64,000 bases of DNA from Clostridium sp. DL-VIII (GTDB lineage: Bacteria > Bacillota > Clostridia > Clostridiales > Clostridiaceae), in contig NZ_CM001240.1 of the NCBI RefSeq assembly GCF_000230835.1, positions 4,552,779 to 4,616,778 of the forward strand, read 5' to 3'. Position 1 is the stretch's first letter. Each line of letters opens with the position of its first letter. Of this stretch, positions 27,219-35,912 are shown one piece after another. The translations under genes were made by a program, and so were the position numbers. The notes under the pieces are model-generated. The model was not told where the DNA came from. It did not search any database and saw only the letters and a list, made by a program, of their open reading frames with translations.

Positions 27219-27758
27219 TTATATTTGTGTCAGCCAATCAATTTTTGAAATCGCCATTTCATATAAATTCCAATCTCCTTCAGCACATTTTTTTACATTT
27301 TCTATTAATTTTTCTTTTTTAAACCCTGACCCCTCATAACATTTAATTGCATTTTCATTAAAATCAAATACTCCAAGTGTTACCTTTTCAAATTTCATCT
27401 CCTCAAATGCAATTCGTAGTATTTCTTTTAGTACGTTATTTCCTATGCCTTTTCCCCTATTAACTTCTTCACCTATTAAAAATCTGCATATTCTACCGAC
27501 TTTATTATCTTTATCAACTTCCCTTAATTCAATAGTTCCAATAACATCATTTGTGCTGACCATTTGTATTTTATAAACTCGGATATTACTATTACTATTT
27601 TTAACTTCATTTAATAAATAGCTTTCAATTTGCATAGTTGTTAAAGGGTAATTATACTTAGGTCCAGCCCACTGTAACAAAAAATCTGCAGTTTTATCTA
27701 AATTCCATTCTACGATTTTATTTAGATCTTCTTTTTCTAATAAATTTAATTTTATCAT
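27219..27758 (-). CDS. GNAT family N-acetyltransferase
   Basis: The 179-residue protein shows the GNAT core: strand pair DVIGTIELREVD, acetyl-CoA loop GEEVNRGKGIGNNVLKEIL (R-G-K-G-I-G) and NENAIKCYEGSGFKKE near the end, as in RimJ/RimL-like enzymes. An N-terminal segment DFLLQWAGPKYNYPLTTMQI resembles YjdJ/YokL-type acetyltransferases. The substrate is unknown. It is monocistronic and followed after 80 bases by GC-richer hairpins. Confidence 0.85.
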   Translation of the reverse strand: MIKLNLLEKEDLNKIVEWNLDKTADFLLQWAGPKYNYPLTTMQIESYLLNEVKNSNSNIRVYKIQMVSTNDVIGTIELREVDKDNKVGRICRFLIGEEVNRGKGIGNNVLKEILRIAFEEMKFEKVTLGVFDFNENAIKCYEGSGFKKEKLIENVKKCAEGDWNLYEMAISKIDWLTQI

Positions 27759-27838
27759 ATCAATGCCCCATTTCTATTCTTTCTGATATTACTATACATC
27801 ATTACCTTAGGTAAGAGTCAATTATTAAAATAATAAAT

Positions 27839-27896
27839 AATCCCCTCTAATCCAAAAGCTTATTTCTAATTAAAACTTAATGGATTAGAGAGGATT
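27839..27896. terminator. Bidirectional hairpin terminator
   Basis: AATCCCCTCTAATCCA and TGGATTAGAGAGGATT pair over 16 positions (one G-U), followed on the plus strand by TTTTAATT. It is the mirror of a small palindromic region between the acetyltransferase gene and the PTS cluster. Confidence 0.7.
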
Positions 27897-28038
27897 TTTA
27901 ATTGGACTTATAACTTACAACTGGTATTTTATCGGTTGAGCAAAAAAACTTAACCATTTTATAGTTCATACCATTTAGGGGTATCCTGTGAGCAATTGGC
28001 AATTTACAAGTAATAGATCAAGTTTATGATTCATTTAT

Positions 28039-29373
28039 TTACATATCTATGCTTGTTCCACCTTGAGCTACTTCTTGCTCACTCTTATATGCTAAAGCAT
28101 CTTGTCTCTTGAAGAATGGAAGATATATAAAGAATGATATTGCTAATACAACTAATTGTAATAAACCTGTTCTAAATCCACCAGTTAAAAATCCTGAAAT
28201 TGGTGCTGGTGTTGTCCATGGAACTTGAATTGCACTAAATGGTGGAACAAGTCCTGATAAAATTGCAAAATAAGAAATTATACCTGATATTGTTGGTGTA
28301 ATTATAAAAGGTACTGCCATAAATGGATTCATTACTATTGGTGTACCAAATGTAATTGGTTCATTTATATTAAATATTCCTGGCACTATACCTAATTTGC
28401 CTAATTGCTTGTATTGAGCTGATTTTGCTAAGAATAAGTAACATAAAACAAGTCCTATTGTCATACCTGAACCAGTTACTGTCATAAGTTGATCTAAAAA
28501 TGATTGTGTTACTACATGAGCTCCATTTGCTATTGTAAGTGCTTTTCCACTATTAACTATAGCTTGATTTTCTAATCCATTTGATTGTAATATTCCTGAC
28601 ATAACTCCACTTACAATTGTTGCACCATGAACACCAAACCACCAGAAGAATGGAATTGATAATCCCATAAAGATTACCCCACCCAAAGAATCTGTCATGC
28701 CTTGTAATGGTGTTTGGAGTACTTTATATATAAACTCAATTACAGATGTCTTTAATCCAAAGTTAAATATTGCCCAAATTACAGTTGTACAAACAACAAT
28801 AACTGCTGCTGGTATTAAGGCTGCGAATGAATTTGCAACACCTTGTGGCACACCGTCTGGCATTTTAATTGTAATATTTCTCTTCATAAACCACGAGTAT
28901 GATGCCCCTACAATTAATCCAATAATAATTGCTGAAACCATACCTTTTCCACCACACCATGTGTCTACTGGTAAAACTCCTCCAACAACTTCTCCACCCT
29001 TAGTTGTTACAGTGTTAGGTGTAGTTAAACAAAATACTACAAATGAAATAACCCCTGCTGATAAAGGCTCGTGACCTTCATTTCTAGCGTAAACATATGC
29101 TATTCCTATTCCAGCAACTATTGCAATCACATTAAAAGTTGCTGAATTTGCTTTAAATAATGGAGCAGTCCAATCTGCGCCAAATACACTTGCAATTGCA
29201 TCATTTAAAGGCTGATAAGGCAGCTGAGCAAGTAATAGCATTAAGGAACCTATCATTGTTAATGGCAATGTGTATAAAATACCGTCTTTTAACGCAATAA
29301 CACCTTTTAAATTAACAAACTTCATAATAATAGGTATTACTTTTTCATTCATAGTTTCTTTTAATGATGACAT
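28039..29373 (-). CDS. celB: PTS cellobiose/beta-glucoside transporter subunit IIC
   Basis: The 444-residue membrane protein is a Lac-family EIIC (CelB type) importing a beta-glucoside with phosphorylation. Motifs include KDGILYTLPLTMIGSLMLL, the substrate-site region GVHGATIVSGV and GIFNINEPITFGTPIVMNP with the conserved Glu. It is the last gene of the incomplete cluster whose IIB lies at 29743 and whose hydrolase is reduced to a stump. It is clearly paralogous to the IIC at 31542. Sugar specificity (cellobiose, chitobiose or similar) is not certain. Confidence 0.92.
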   Translation of the reverse strand: MSSLKETMNEKVIPIIMKFVNLKGVIALKDGILYTLPLTMIGSLMLLLAQLPYQPLNDAIASVFGADWTAPLFKANSATFNVIAIVAGIGIAYVYARNEGHEPLSAGVISFVVFCLTTPNTVTTKGGEVVGGVLPVDTWCGGKGMVSAIIIGLIVGASYSWFMKRNITIKMPDGVPQGVANSFAALIPAAVIVVCTTVIWAIFNFGLKTSVIEFIYKVLQTPLQGMTDSLGGVIFMGLSIPFFWWFGVHGATIVSGVMSGILQSNGLENQAIVNSGKALTIANGAHVVTQSFLDQLMTVTGSGMTIGLVLCYLFLAKSAQYKQLGKLGIVPGIFNINEPITFGTPIVMNPFMAVPFIITPTISGIISYFAILSGLVPPFSAIQVPWTTPAPISGFLTGGFRTGLLQLVVLAISFFIYLPFFKRQDALAYKSEQEVAQGGTSIDM

Positions 29374-29508
29374 AATAATTCCTCCCTAGACAAAAAATTA
29401 TACGTTAGCTATAATTTAAATGTAATAATAAATTTTCAAATCTTCATATAACTTAATATTTGGCGTTTTTAAGTTTATATGGAGATTTGTTACCAGAAAT
29501 AATTTCTT

Positions 29509-29697
29509 CTAAAGGCGCTCACCCCTTTCCTCAATAGATATCTACAGATATACCATCATTAGTTCCTTCAAAAGTCTTTCCTTTAATTTTAGAAAATACA
29601 TATCAATTGAAAATTCCTTTTCTATTCTCATTCCATACATCTTCTACTTAATATGCTGCCTAGGTTTTTCAAATAAAGATTTTTCGTAAAGCTTCAT
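29509..29697 (-). pseudogene. 6-phospho-beta-glucosidase stump, internally deleted
   Basis: This stretch aligns base by base with the first 50 codons of the intact GH1 gene at 33000-34406, including the segment for FSKIEGKTFEGTN. It carries stop codons where the intact gene has CAA and TGG. It then joins directly to codons for IEERGERL and a stop, matching the intact gene's last residues IEERGEKL. About 1.2 kb of the middle is deleted. The remnant keeps the place between IIB and IIC that the intact gene has in the other cluster. Confidence 0.88.
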
Positions 29698-29742
29698 AAT
29701 TCAAATTGCCCCATTTGTGTAACTAACCATGATATAATTTTT

Positions 29743-30051
29743 TTATTTTCCAGCTACTTTTAACGCGAAATCTAATACTTTTCCGCCATTCATCATTCCA
29801 TAATCAACCATTGGTATTACATCAACTGGAACCCCTTTTGGTTCACATACTTTTTTTGCTTTCTGTAATGTATAAGCAACTTGTGGCCCAAGCAATGCAA
29901 CATCTACATTATCCAAATGCTTGTCCATTTGATTTTCTGGAAAAGCTTCAATATCAGCTTCTATTCCCTTAGTCTTTGCTGCCTCTTTCATTTTACTAAC
30001 CAAAAGACTTGTTGACATTCCTGCTGCACAAAATAATCTAATTTTTACCAT
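29743..30051 (-). CDS. celA: PTS cellobiose/beta-glucoside subunit IIB
   Basis: The 102-residue cytoplasmic phosphocarrier has the EIIB-Lac fold with phosphorylation site Cys8 in [12 protein letters not shown]. It differs from the IIB at 34452 at roughly 11 of 102 positions. It accepts phosphate from a IIA, and none is encoded in this copy, so it may rely on the IIA at 34807. A regulated sigma-A promoter lies upstream at 30144-30191. Confidence 0.93.
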   Translation of the reverse strand: MVKIRLFCAAGMSTSLLVSKMKEAAKTKGIEADIEAFPENQMDKHLDNVDVALLGPQVAYTLQKAKKVCEPKGVPVDVIPMVDYGMMNGGKVLDFALKVAGK

Positions 30052-30143
30052 AACTTATTCCTCCCTAAAAATAAATAATAATCTTTATGCTAAAATTTCA
30101 TTCTTATTAAATCAGCATTTTATATTTTTAAATCCTCTCTTTA

Positions 30144-30191
30144 AATTCATTGGTATGAATTTATTATATACCAATAAATTATTCTTGTAAA
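30144..30191 (-). promoter_or_regulatory. Sigma-A promoter with overlapping operator, first PTS cluster
   Basis: On the minus strand TTTACA (30186-30191) and TATAAT (30163-30168) are spaced by exactly 17 bases. An inverted repeat AATTxATTGGTAT / ATACCAATxAATT (30144-30180) brackets the -10, so a bound repressor would block RNA polymerase. The same arrangement occurs at 35181-35228. GGTAT/ATACC half-sites suit HutC-type GntR regulators such as the one at 30523. Confidence 0.75.
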
Positions 30192-30298
30192 GGATTTCTT
30201 GTAATATATTTCCACAGATTTTAAACATAATACATTGAGTTAATTTATGAACTAATACATCATGTATTAAATGTACTTCTTTCATTTAATAGCAATAA

Positions 30299-30337
30299 AA
30301 TTCTTCATTACTTATTAATTATAAATAATGAAGAATT
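30299..30337. terminator. Hairpin near the PTS promoter
   Basis: AATTCTTCATTA-x-TTA pairs with TAA-x-TAATGAAGAATT. It lies upstream of the first PTS promoter and beyond the GntR gene's own terminator, probably a second barrier to read-through. Confidence 0.5.
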
Positions 30338-30379
30338 CTATTAATTATTCCTTATATTCATTAATTTTCCCCCTATAAA

Positions 30380-30412
30380 AAGACTTCATGAAACTATACA
30401 TCATGAAGTCTT
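30380..30412 (-). terminator. Hairpin terminator after gntR-type gene
   Basis: AAGACTTCATGA and TCATGAAGTCTT form a perfect 12-bp stem, followed on the minus strand by TTTTATAG, about 110 bases after the regulator's stop codon. The 110 bases between hold no gene. Confidence 0.7.
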
Positions 30413-30522
30413 GCTATTTCTTAAACAAATATTCCATTTTTATCATACTCTTATTCATTAAACTGCAACTTTTATGTAAGGTATCAGTTTTTATGCAAAC
30501 TAAATTATGAATAAATTAATTC

Positions 30523-31230
30523 CTAGTGATTGCTTGTTAGGCTTATTATTTTCATCTTACTATAATTATATTTTTCTAAAGATACATCAAATACTATTCC
30601 GCTACTTAAAAATACTGTATTATTTATTATTAAGGTTGGATCATCTTTCTTTAAATTTAAAAGTTCTGCTTCTTCTTCATTTAACTTTTCACAGCTTATA
30701 ACTCTATCTGCAAATCCAATTTTTAACTTCAAGTCATTTATAACATAGCTAAATATAGATTTACTACATATTTCTTCGTTTAAATATGGAATTATCTCCT
30801 TATTATAATACGATTCTTCTATCTCCATTGGTTCACCATTTAAATATCTTACACGCTTAACATAATATAACTTAGTATTAACATTACATCTCATTTTACT
30901 TGCAAGTTCTTCATCTGCATCAATTAAAGATAATTCTAATACTCTACTCTTTAACTTATTATTTGAATAAGTTTTGGTTAACCCATTCATTTCCCTAATA
31001 TCCATGCAGCCTTCTCTAGAAAAATCTCTTAAAAATATTCCGCTGCCTTGAACTCTATATATATATCCTTTAGTAACTAAAATATCTATTGCTTTTCTTA
31101 CAGTATTTTTGCTTACATTTAACCTTGCAATAAGTTCTTCCTCCGTAGGAAGCTTCTTATTAGAATCATATTTCCCCTCTAAAATTTCTTTTTCTAATAT
31201 ATTCACAATTGTTTCATATTTTTTTTGCAT
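30523..31230 (-). CDS. GntR family (HutC subfamily) regulator with UTRA domain
   Basis: The 235-residue protein has an N-terminal GntR winged helix (EILEGKYDSNKKLPTEEELI, LNVSKNTVRKAIDILVTKG) and a UTRA ligand domain (about residues 90-230, with KLYYVKRVRYLNGEPMEIEE and DRVISCEKLNEEEAELL). HutC regulators bind sugar phosphates and repress transport genes. It lies between the two PTS clusters and is the natural candidate for the ATTGGTAT/ATACCAAT operators before both. It is transcribed alone. Confidence 0.92.
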   Translation of the reverse strand: MQKKYETIVNILEKEILEGKYDSNKKLPTEEELIARLNVSKNTVRKAIDILVTKGYIYRVQGSGIFLRDFSREGCMDIREMNGLTKTYSNNKLKSRVLELSLIDADEELASKMRCNVNTKLYYVKRVRYLNGEPMEIEESYYNKEIIPYLNEEICSKSIFSYVINDLKLKIGFADRVISCEKLNEEEAELLNLKKDDPTLIINNTVFLSSGIVFDVSLEKYNYSKMKIISLTSNH

Positions 31231-31396
31231 TTTACAGCTACCTCTCCAAAAAATTAACTACTTATCTATTAATATAACAAATTTTTATAGTTTTATCAAA
31301 GTATAATCCTCTACTGAACCATTACCATAAAAATAAAAGCCTTCTTTCCTCCTTATAACTATCTAATATTTCAACAAATTCTATTTATCAAAAGAT

Positions 31397-31430
31397 CCAA
31401 ACGCTTAAAATTTCTTATAAACGTTTGGAC
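31397..31430 (-). terminator. Hairpin terminator of the complete PTS cluster
   Basis: GTCCAAACGTTT and AAGCGTTTGGAT pair on the minus-strand RNA with one wobble and are followed by CTTTTGAT. It lies about 110 bases beyond the IIC stop codon; the remaining gap to the GntR start holds no visible gene. Confidence 0.65.
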
Positions 31431-31541
31431 CCTTCACTTAAAATATTTAATTATATATTGAAAATTGTTAATTTTGGGGCGTTTTAATTCATTTAAGCTA
31501 TACTTACCAGGTTGATATATGAGCCACCTAACATCTATAAA

Positions 31542-32873
31542 CTAAGCTTGTATACCACCGTCATGACCTGCACTTTCACCTGCATAAGCCATAGCATCTG
31601 CCTTCTTAAAGAATGGAAGATATATAAATGTTGCTATTACTAACATAACGATTTGCATTATTGAATATTTAAACCCACCAATTAAGAATCCTGAAATTAT
31701 AGGTGGTGTTGTCCATGGTGGCATAAGTCCACCCATTGGAGCAAGTATACCTGAAGCTATTGCTCCATAGAATAACAATCCATTTATTACTGGTACAAAT
31801 ATGAATGGTACTGCCATAATTGGATTCATTACTATTGGAGTACCAAATAAAATTGGTTCATTTATATTAAATAATCCTGGTAATAATGATAATTTACCCA
31901 ATTGTTTATATTGTGCAGATTTTGCAATAAACAACATACAAATAACTAATCCTATAGTTTCACCTGAACCTGTCATACTAATAAAATTATCAACAAATTG
32001 TTGAGTTACTATATGTGCTCCATTTGCTAATGAAAGCTTTCCTGCTGCTTGAAGCGTTGCATTATCCATAGTATTTGCTGTCAATATACCAGTCATAATA
32101 CCACTTACAACATTTGCACCATGCACACCAAAGAACCATAAGAAAGGTATAAAGAAAGCAATTCCTATAACTCCAAGTGGAGAGTCTGATAAGCCTTGTA
32201 ATGGTGTTTGAATAACTTTGTATACCCATTCAATCATTGTTGTACCACTAACTTTAAATATTATATAGATAACATCAGCACCTATAAACATTACTGCCGC
32301 TGGAATAATAGCTGAGAAAGCATTAACAACGCCTGTTGGAACACCTTCTGGCATCTTAATTCTGATATCTTTTTTCATAAACCATGAATAAATTGCTCCA
32401 ACTACTATACCAATTACTATAGCTGCAATCATTCCTTTACCACCAGTCCAGTCTATTGGAAGTACGTTTCCTACTTTGACTGGATCAACATCTTTTGATG
32501 CCGCAAACATAGTCCAGTTTGGAGTTGTAATTATAAATACAACTAATGCAGTTATACCTGCAGACAAAGGTTCATGTCCCTCATTTTTGGCATATGTATA
32601 TGCTATACCAATAACCGAAACTACTGCCATAATATTCATTGTTGCACCTTGAACTTTAAACAACGGCTCAGTCCAATCAGCTCCGAACATAGAAGCAAAA
32701 AGGTTAGTAACTGTTACTGAAGGGAAACAAGCTACCAGTAAGAATATTGAACCTATAATGTTCAATGGAAGACAAAACAATATACCATCTTTTAATGCTT
32801 GAATACCTTTAAGATTGACAAATTTCATAACCGCCGGTACGACTTTTTCGTTAAGCGTGTTACCTAATGACAT
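31542..32873 (-). CDS. celB: PTS cellobiose/beta-glucoside transporter subunit IIC
   Basis: The 443-residue EIIC has the same plan as the one at 28039: KDGILFCLPLNIIGSIFLL near the start, GVHGANVVSGI, and LFNINEPILFGTPIVMNPI. Eight to ten membrane segments carry the sugar path. It ends the complete cluster IIA-IIB-GH1-IIC and probably supplies the main uptake route, the imported 6-phospho-beta-glucoside being cleaved by the GH1 enzyme encoded just upstream. Confidence 0.93.
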   Translation of the reverse strand: MSLGNTLNEKVVPAVMKFVNLKGIQALKDGILFCLPLNIIGSIFLLVACFPSVTVTNLFASMFGADWTEPLFKVQGATMNIMAVVSVIGIAYTYAKNEGHEPLSAGITALVVFIITTPNWTMFAASKDVDPVKVGNVLPIDWTGGKGMIAAIVIGIVVGAIYSWFMKKDIRIKMPEGVPTGVVNAFSAIIPAAVMFIGADVIYIIFKVSGTTMIEWVYKVIQTPLQGLSDSPLGVIGIAFFIPFLWFFGVHGANVVSGIMTGILTANTMDNATLQAAGKLSLANGAHIVTQQFVDNFISMTGSGETIGLVICMLFIAKSAQYKQLGKLSLLPGLFNINEPILFGTPIVMNPIMAVPFIFVPVINGLLFYGAIASGILAPMGGLMPPWTTPPIISGFLIGGFKYSIMQIVMLVIATFIYLPFFKKADAMAYAGESAGHDGGIQA

Positions 32874-32999
32874 AATAATTCCCCCTTGTTTATAAATTAA
32901 ATAAAATATTTGTATATTACTTAAAGTTTCAAACCTCCATACATATTTAACCTAAAAGTTATAAATTATATGGAGATTTAATAACTAATAAGTCGTAGT

Positions 33000-34406
33000 T
33001 TATAACTTTTCTCCTCTTTCTTCTATCACTTGTTTGTACCAGTACCCTGATAATTTTATTTTCCTATTTAAATTATTTTTATGGTCTACATATATAAATC
33101 CGTATTGTTTTTTATATCCATTTAGCCAGCTTAATAAGTCCATAGCAGACCATGCATAATAACCTTTTACATTTATATTTTTCTTAATTGCTTTTTTTAA
33201 TGCTTTTAAATGAGCTTCAATATATTTAATTCTTGGAATATCCACTATTTCATCCTCAATGATAGGATCTTCATCTCCTAAACCATTTTCAGTAATGTAT
33301 ATTTTAATATCGCCATAATTTTTCTTCAAAATTTCTAATCCCTCTAAAAATGCATCTGGCGCTATTTCCCAGCCCCATTTAGTATACGTCTTATCTTTCA
33401 TCCTTACTGTCTTATAGACTTTATCAAAAGATGGATTTCCGGGTGCTCCAGTAGCTGCTTCTCTTGTCATTTCTACTTCCTCAAAAGAATCATTTTTCAT
33501 AACCCTTTGAGGTTGGTAATAATTTAACCCTATAAAGTCATTTTGAGGTGCTGACTCCTTAATTAAATCAAGTTCCTCTTCTGTCCAATTTGGAATATAT
33601 CCTTTTTCTTCTAATTGCTTAATTACATATTCAGGATATTTTCCTTTCAATATAGGATCATAGAACCAATGAATGTCATATTGGTTTGCATGATATGCAG
33701 CTTGTACATTTTCTTCCTTTTGATCAATACTAAAAGCAGGTGAAAATACGTGAGTGATACCGATTTCTCCAAATTGTCTTAACTTTTTATAAGCTACAAC
33801 AGATCCCGCATGAGCAACAAATACATTATGAATTGCCTCAAAATATTTTTTAGGATCATCTTTAATGCCAGGTGGGTGAGTACCTTTCAAATAGCCATGT
33901 GCAGTAAACACAACGGTTTCATTGAATGTAACCCAATGCTTCACTCTATCTCCAAAAGCTTTAAAACATACATTTGCATACTTAACAAAAGCATCTACAG
34001 TTTTCTTGTTAATCCAACCTCCTTGCTCTTCTAATTTCTGAGGCATGTCCCAATGGTATAATGTAACAAATGGCACAATCCCATACTTTAAACATTCATC
34101 TATTAGATTATTATAAAAATCTAATCCTTTTTGATTTACTTCTCCATCTCCATCTGGAATAATTCTTGCCCAAGAGATTGAAAATCTATATGATTCCAAT
34201 CCAATTTCAGCCATAAGTTTTACATCTTCCTTATATCTATGATAATGATCTACCGCTATATCTCCATTCGTCCCTTCAAAAGTCTTTCCTTCAATTTTAG
34301 AAAATACATCCCAATTAGAAACTCCTTTTCCATCAATATTCCATGCACCTTCTACTTGATAGGCTGCCGACGCTGCTCCAAAGAAAAAGTCTTTAGGAAA
34401 TTTCAT
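33000..34406 (-). CDS. bglA: 6-phospho-beta-glucosidase, GH1
   Basis: The 468-residue cytoplasmic enzyme belongs to glycoside hydrolase family 1. It starts with FPKDFFFGAASAAYQVEGAW and has the acid/base Glu in TFNE, the nucleophile Glu in YITENG, and the W-S-x-D-L-L-S-W-L-N-G-Y segment near the end. It hydrolyses the phosphorylated disaccharide delivered by the PTS to glucose and glucose 6-phosphate (substrate by context). The gene sits between IIB and IIC in one operon. A deleted copy of it remains at 29509. Confidence 0.93.
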   Translation of the reverse strand: MKFPKDFFFGAASAAYQVEGAWNIDGKGVSNWDVFSKIEGKTFEGTNGDIAVDHYHRYKEDVKLMAEIGLESYRFSISWARIIPDGDGEVNQKGLDFYNNLIDECLKYGIVPFVTLYHWDMPQKLEEQGGWINKKTVDAFVKYANVCFKAFGDRVKHWVTFNETVVFTAHGYLKGTHPPGIKDDPKKYFEAIHNVFVAHAGSVVAYKKLRQFGEIGITHVFSPAFSIDQKEENVQAAYHANQYDIHWFYDPILKGKYPEYVIKQLEEKGYIPNWTEEELDLIKESAPQNDFIGLNYYQPQRVMKNDSFEEVEMTREAATGAPGNPSFDKVYKTVRMKDKTYTKWGWEIAPDAFLEGLEILKKNYGDIKIYITENGLGDEDPIIEDEIVDIPRIKYIEAHLKALKKAIKKNINVKGYYAWSAMDLLSWLNGYKKQYGFIYVDHKNNLNRKIKLSGYWYKQVIEERGEKL

Positions 34407-34451
34407 ACCTTAAATTCCTCCTTATGTGTAATTAACTCTACGTCAAGTTTG

Positions 34452-34760
34452 CTATTTTCCCGCCACTTTTAATGCGAAGTCTAACACTTTTCCACCATTC
34501 ATCATTCCGTAATCAACCATTGGTATTACGTCAATTGGAACTCCTTTTGATTCACATATTTTTTTTGCTTTTGGCAATGTATAAGCAACTTGTGGTCCAA
34601 GCAATGCAACATTTACACCATCTAAATTTTTATCCATTTGACTTTCTGGAAAGGCCTCAATATCTGCTTCTACTCCCTTTGACTTTGCTGCTTCTTTCAT
34701 TTTACTAACTAAAAGACTTGTTGACATTCCTGCTGCACAAAATAATCTAATTTTTATCAT
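34452..34760 (-). CDS. celA: PTS cellobiose/beta-glucoside subunit IIB
   Basis: The 102-residue EIIB-Lac phosphocarrier has Cys8 in [12 protein letters not shown] and about 89% identity to the IIB at 29743. It passes phosphate from IIA (34807) to the sugar bound by IIC. It starts 46 bases after the IIA stop, with GGAGG before ATG 34760, and is followed by the GH1 gene. Confidence 0.93.
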   Translation of the reverse strand: MIKIRLFCAAGMSTSLLVSKMKEAAKSKGVEADIEAFPESQMDKNLDGVNVALLGPQVAYTLPKAKKICESKGVPIDVIPMVDYGMMNGGKVLDFALKVAGK

Positions 34761-34806
34761 AATTTATTCCTCCTTAAAATACACAATAATCTTTTATAAT
34801 GAAATT

Positions 34807-35133
34807 TTAGTTTTTGTTAATTAATGTATTTACAACTTTTCTAAGTTCAATTATCTGCTCTATTAAATTTTTTTCTGTTATTGCTGTCATTAAATGATCT
34901 TGAGCATGTACAAATAAAACTGATAATTCTATTTTATCTCCACCAGCTTCTTTTTGAAGAAACATTGTTTGTCCCTCATGAGCTTTTGTCAAAGCATCAT
35001 TTGCTAATTGTAATTCTGCATCTGCTTCATCATATTTTCCTTCGTTTACATTGTTAAGAGCCATATAAGAATGATTTTTACAATCTCCCGCATTGATTAT
35101 AATATTCATAATTGCCATTTCCAATTCGTCCAT
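34807..35133 (-). CDS. celC: PTS lactose/cellobiose subunit IIA
   Basis: The 108-residue helical EIIA-Lac has its phosphorylation histidine in the SVLFVHAQDHLM motif (around His76) and the trimer-core Asp nearby. It takes phosphate from HPr. It is the first gene of the complete cluster and the only IIA in the window, so both IIB proteins may depend on it. Its promoter with operator lies at 35181-35228. Confidence 0.94.
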   Translation of the reverse strand: MDELEMAIMNIIINAGDCKNHSYMALNNVNEGKYDEADAELQLANDALTKAHEGQTMFLQKEAGGDKIELSVLFVHAQDHLMTAITEKNLIEQIIELRKVVNTLINKN

Positions 35134-35180
35134 ATTAAATCCCTCATTTCATATATATTGAAATTTATTATTATGTTTTA

Positions 35181-35228
35181 AATTCATTGGTATGAATTTA
35201 TTATATACCAACAAATTTCTATTGTAAA
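35181..35228 (-). promoter_or_regulatory. Sigma-A promoter with overlapping operator, second PTS cluster
   Basis: TTTACA (35223-35228) and TATAAT (35200-35205) are 17 bases apart on the minus strand. The GGTAT/ATACC inverted repeat surrounds the -10 exactly as at 30144-30191. The conserved block extends over about 60 bases between the two clusters. Confidence 0.75.
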
Positions 35229-35259
35229 TGATTTCTTATAATATATTTATAAAAAATAA

Positions 35260-35305
35260 ATGTGCCATACTAAATTAATTTTTACATCAATCTAGTACGA
35301 CACAT
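35260..35305 (-). terminator. Imperfect hairpin before the PTS promoter
   Basis: ATGTGTCGTACTA and TAGTATGGCACAT pair with two G-U wobbles in the minus-strand RNA, followed by TTATTTTTTAT. It probably insulates the PTS operon from upstream transcription. Confidence 0.5.
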
Positions 35306-35406
35306 ATAGTCATATTTTTTTATACTTAATTTTCTATTTAAATTTAAAAGCTACATCCATCATTGATTATAAATCCTCTTATACATATAATTTTTTTATA
35401 AAATTA

Positions 35407-35441
35407 AAAGGCACCAGATTTTATAAAAACATGGCACCTTT
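35407..35441 (-). terminator. Hairpin terminator after exported-protein gene
   Basis: AAAGGTGCCA and TGGTGCCTTT pair through wobbles in the minus-strand RNA and are followed by TTAATTTTAT, about 30 bases after the stop codon of the gene at 35473. Confidence 0.65.
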
Positions 35442-35472
35442 CAATTTAGCATCAAAAAACATATATAATATA

Positions 35473-35850
35473 TTAACAAAGTGGTTCTACTGTTACGTTT
35501 GAACTGCTACTAGGAGTAGGCAAATCTATCACTTCTCCTCCTGAATTTACATCTGGTACAGGTAATGGCTGTAATACTTTTGGTTGTTCTTTATCTTTTG
35601 CTGTCTTATCCTTAGAATTATCATCTGCATCAGGCGAAACTTCTCTTGCTGAATCATCACTTTTAGGTATTGTACCAATTTGTATATTACTATCTTTTCC
35701 TTTTATATTCGGCACATAAGCTTTGTAAATTGACTTAGTAGTTTCCTTGTTATCCTTTTGAGCCTTATTATATAAATTTACTGATGTTAATGAAATCAAG
35801 CTAACTGCTGTAACAAGCATAATTGTTACTACATAATGTTTTAATTTCAT
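35473..35850 (-). CDS. Hypothetical exported, Asp/Lys/Pro-rich protein
   Basis: The 125-residue product begins with one hydrophobic segment (YVVTIMLVTAVSLISLTSV), then a low-complexity, charged region (SPDADDNSKDKTAKDKEQPK) and a Pro/Ser-rich end. It is probably anchored outside the membrane. ATG 35850 follows GAGGTAATTAAT; earlier in-frame starts lack a site. No family was recognised. Confidence 0.6.
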   Translation of the reverse strand: MKLKHYVVTIMLVTAVSLISLTSVNLYNKAQKDNKETTKSIYKAYVPNIKGKDSNIQIGTIPKSDDSAREVSPDADDNSKDKTAKDKEQPKVLQPLPVPDVNSGGEVIDLPTPSSSSNVTVEPLC

Positions 35851-35912
35851 ATTAATTACCTCTTCCCTTATATTCATAAGTATTTTAATCATTATCCATA
35901 TTATAACACATT

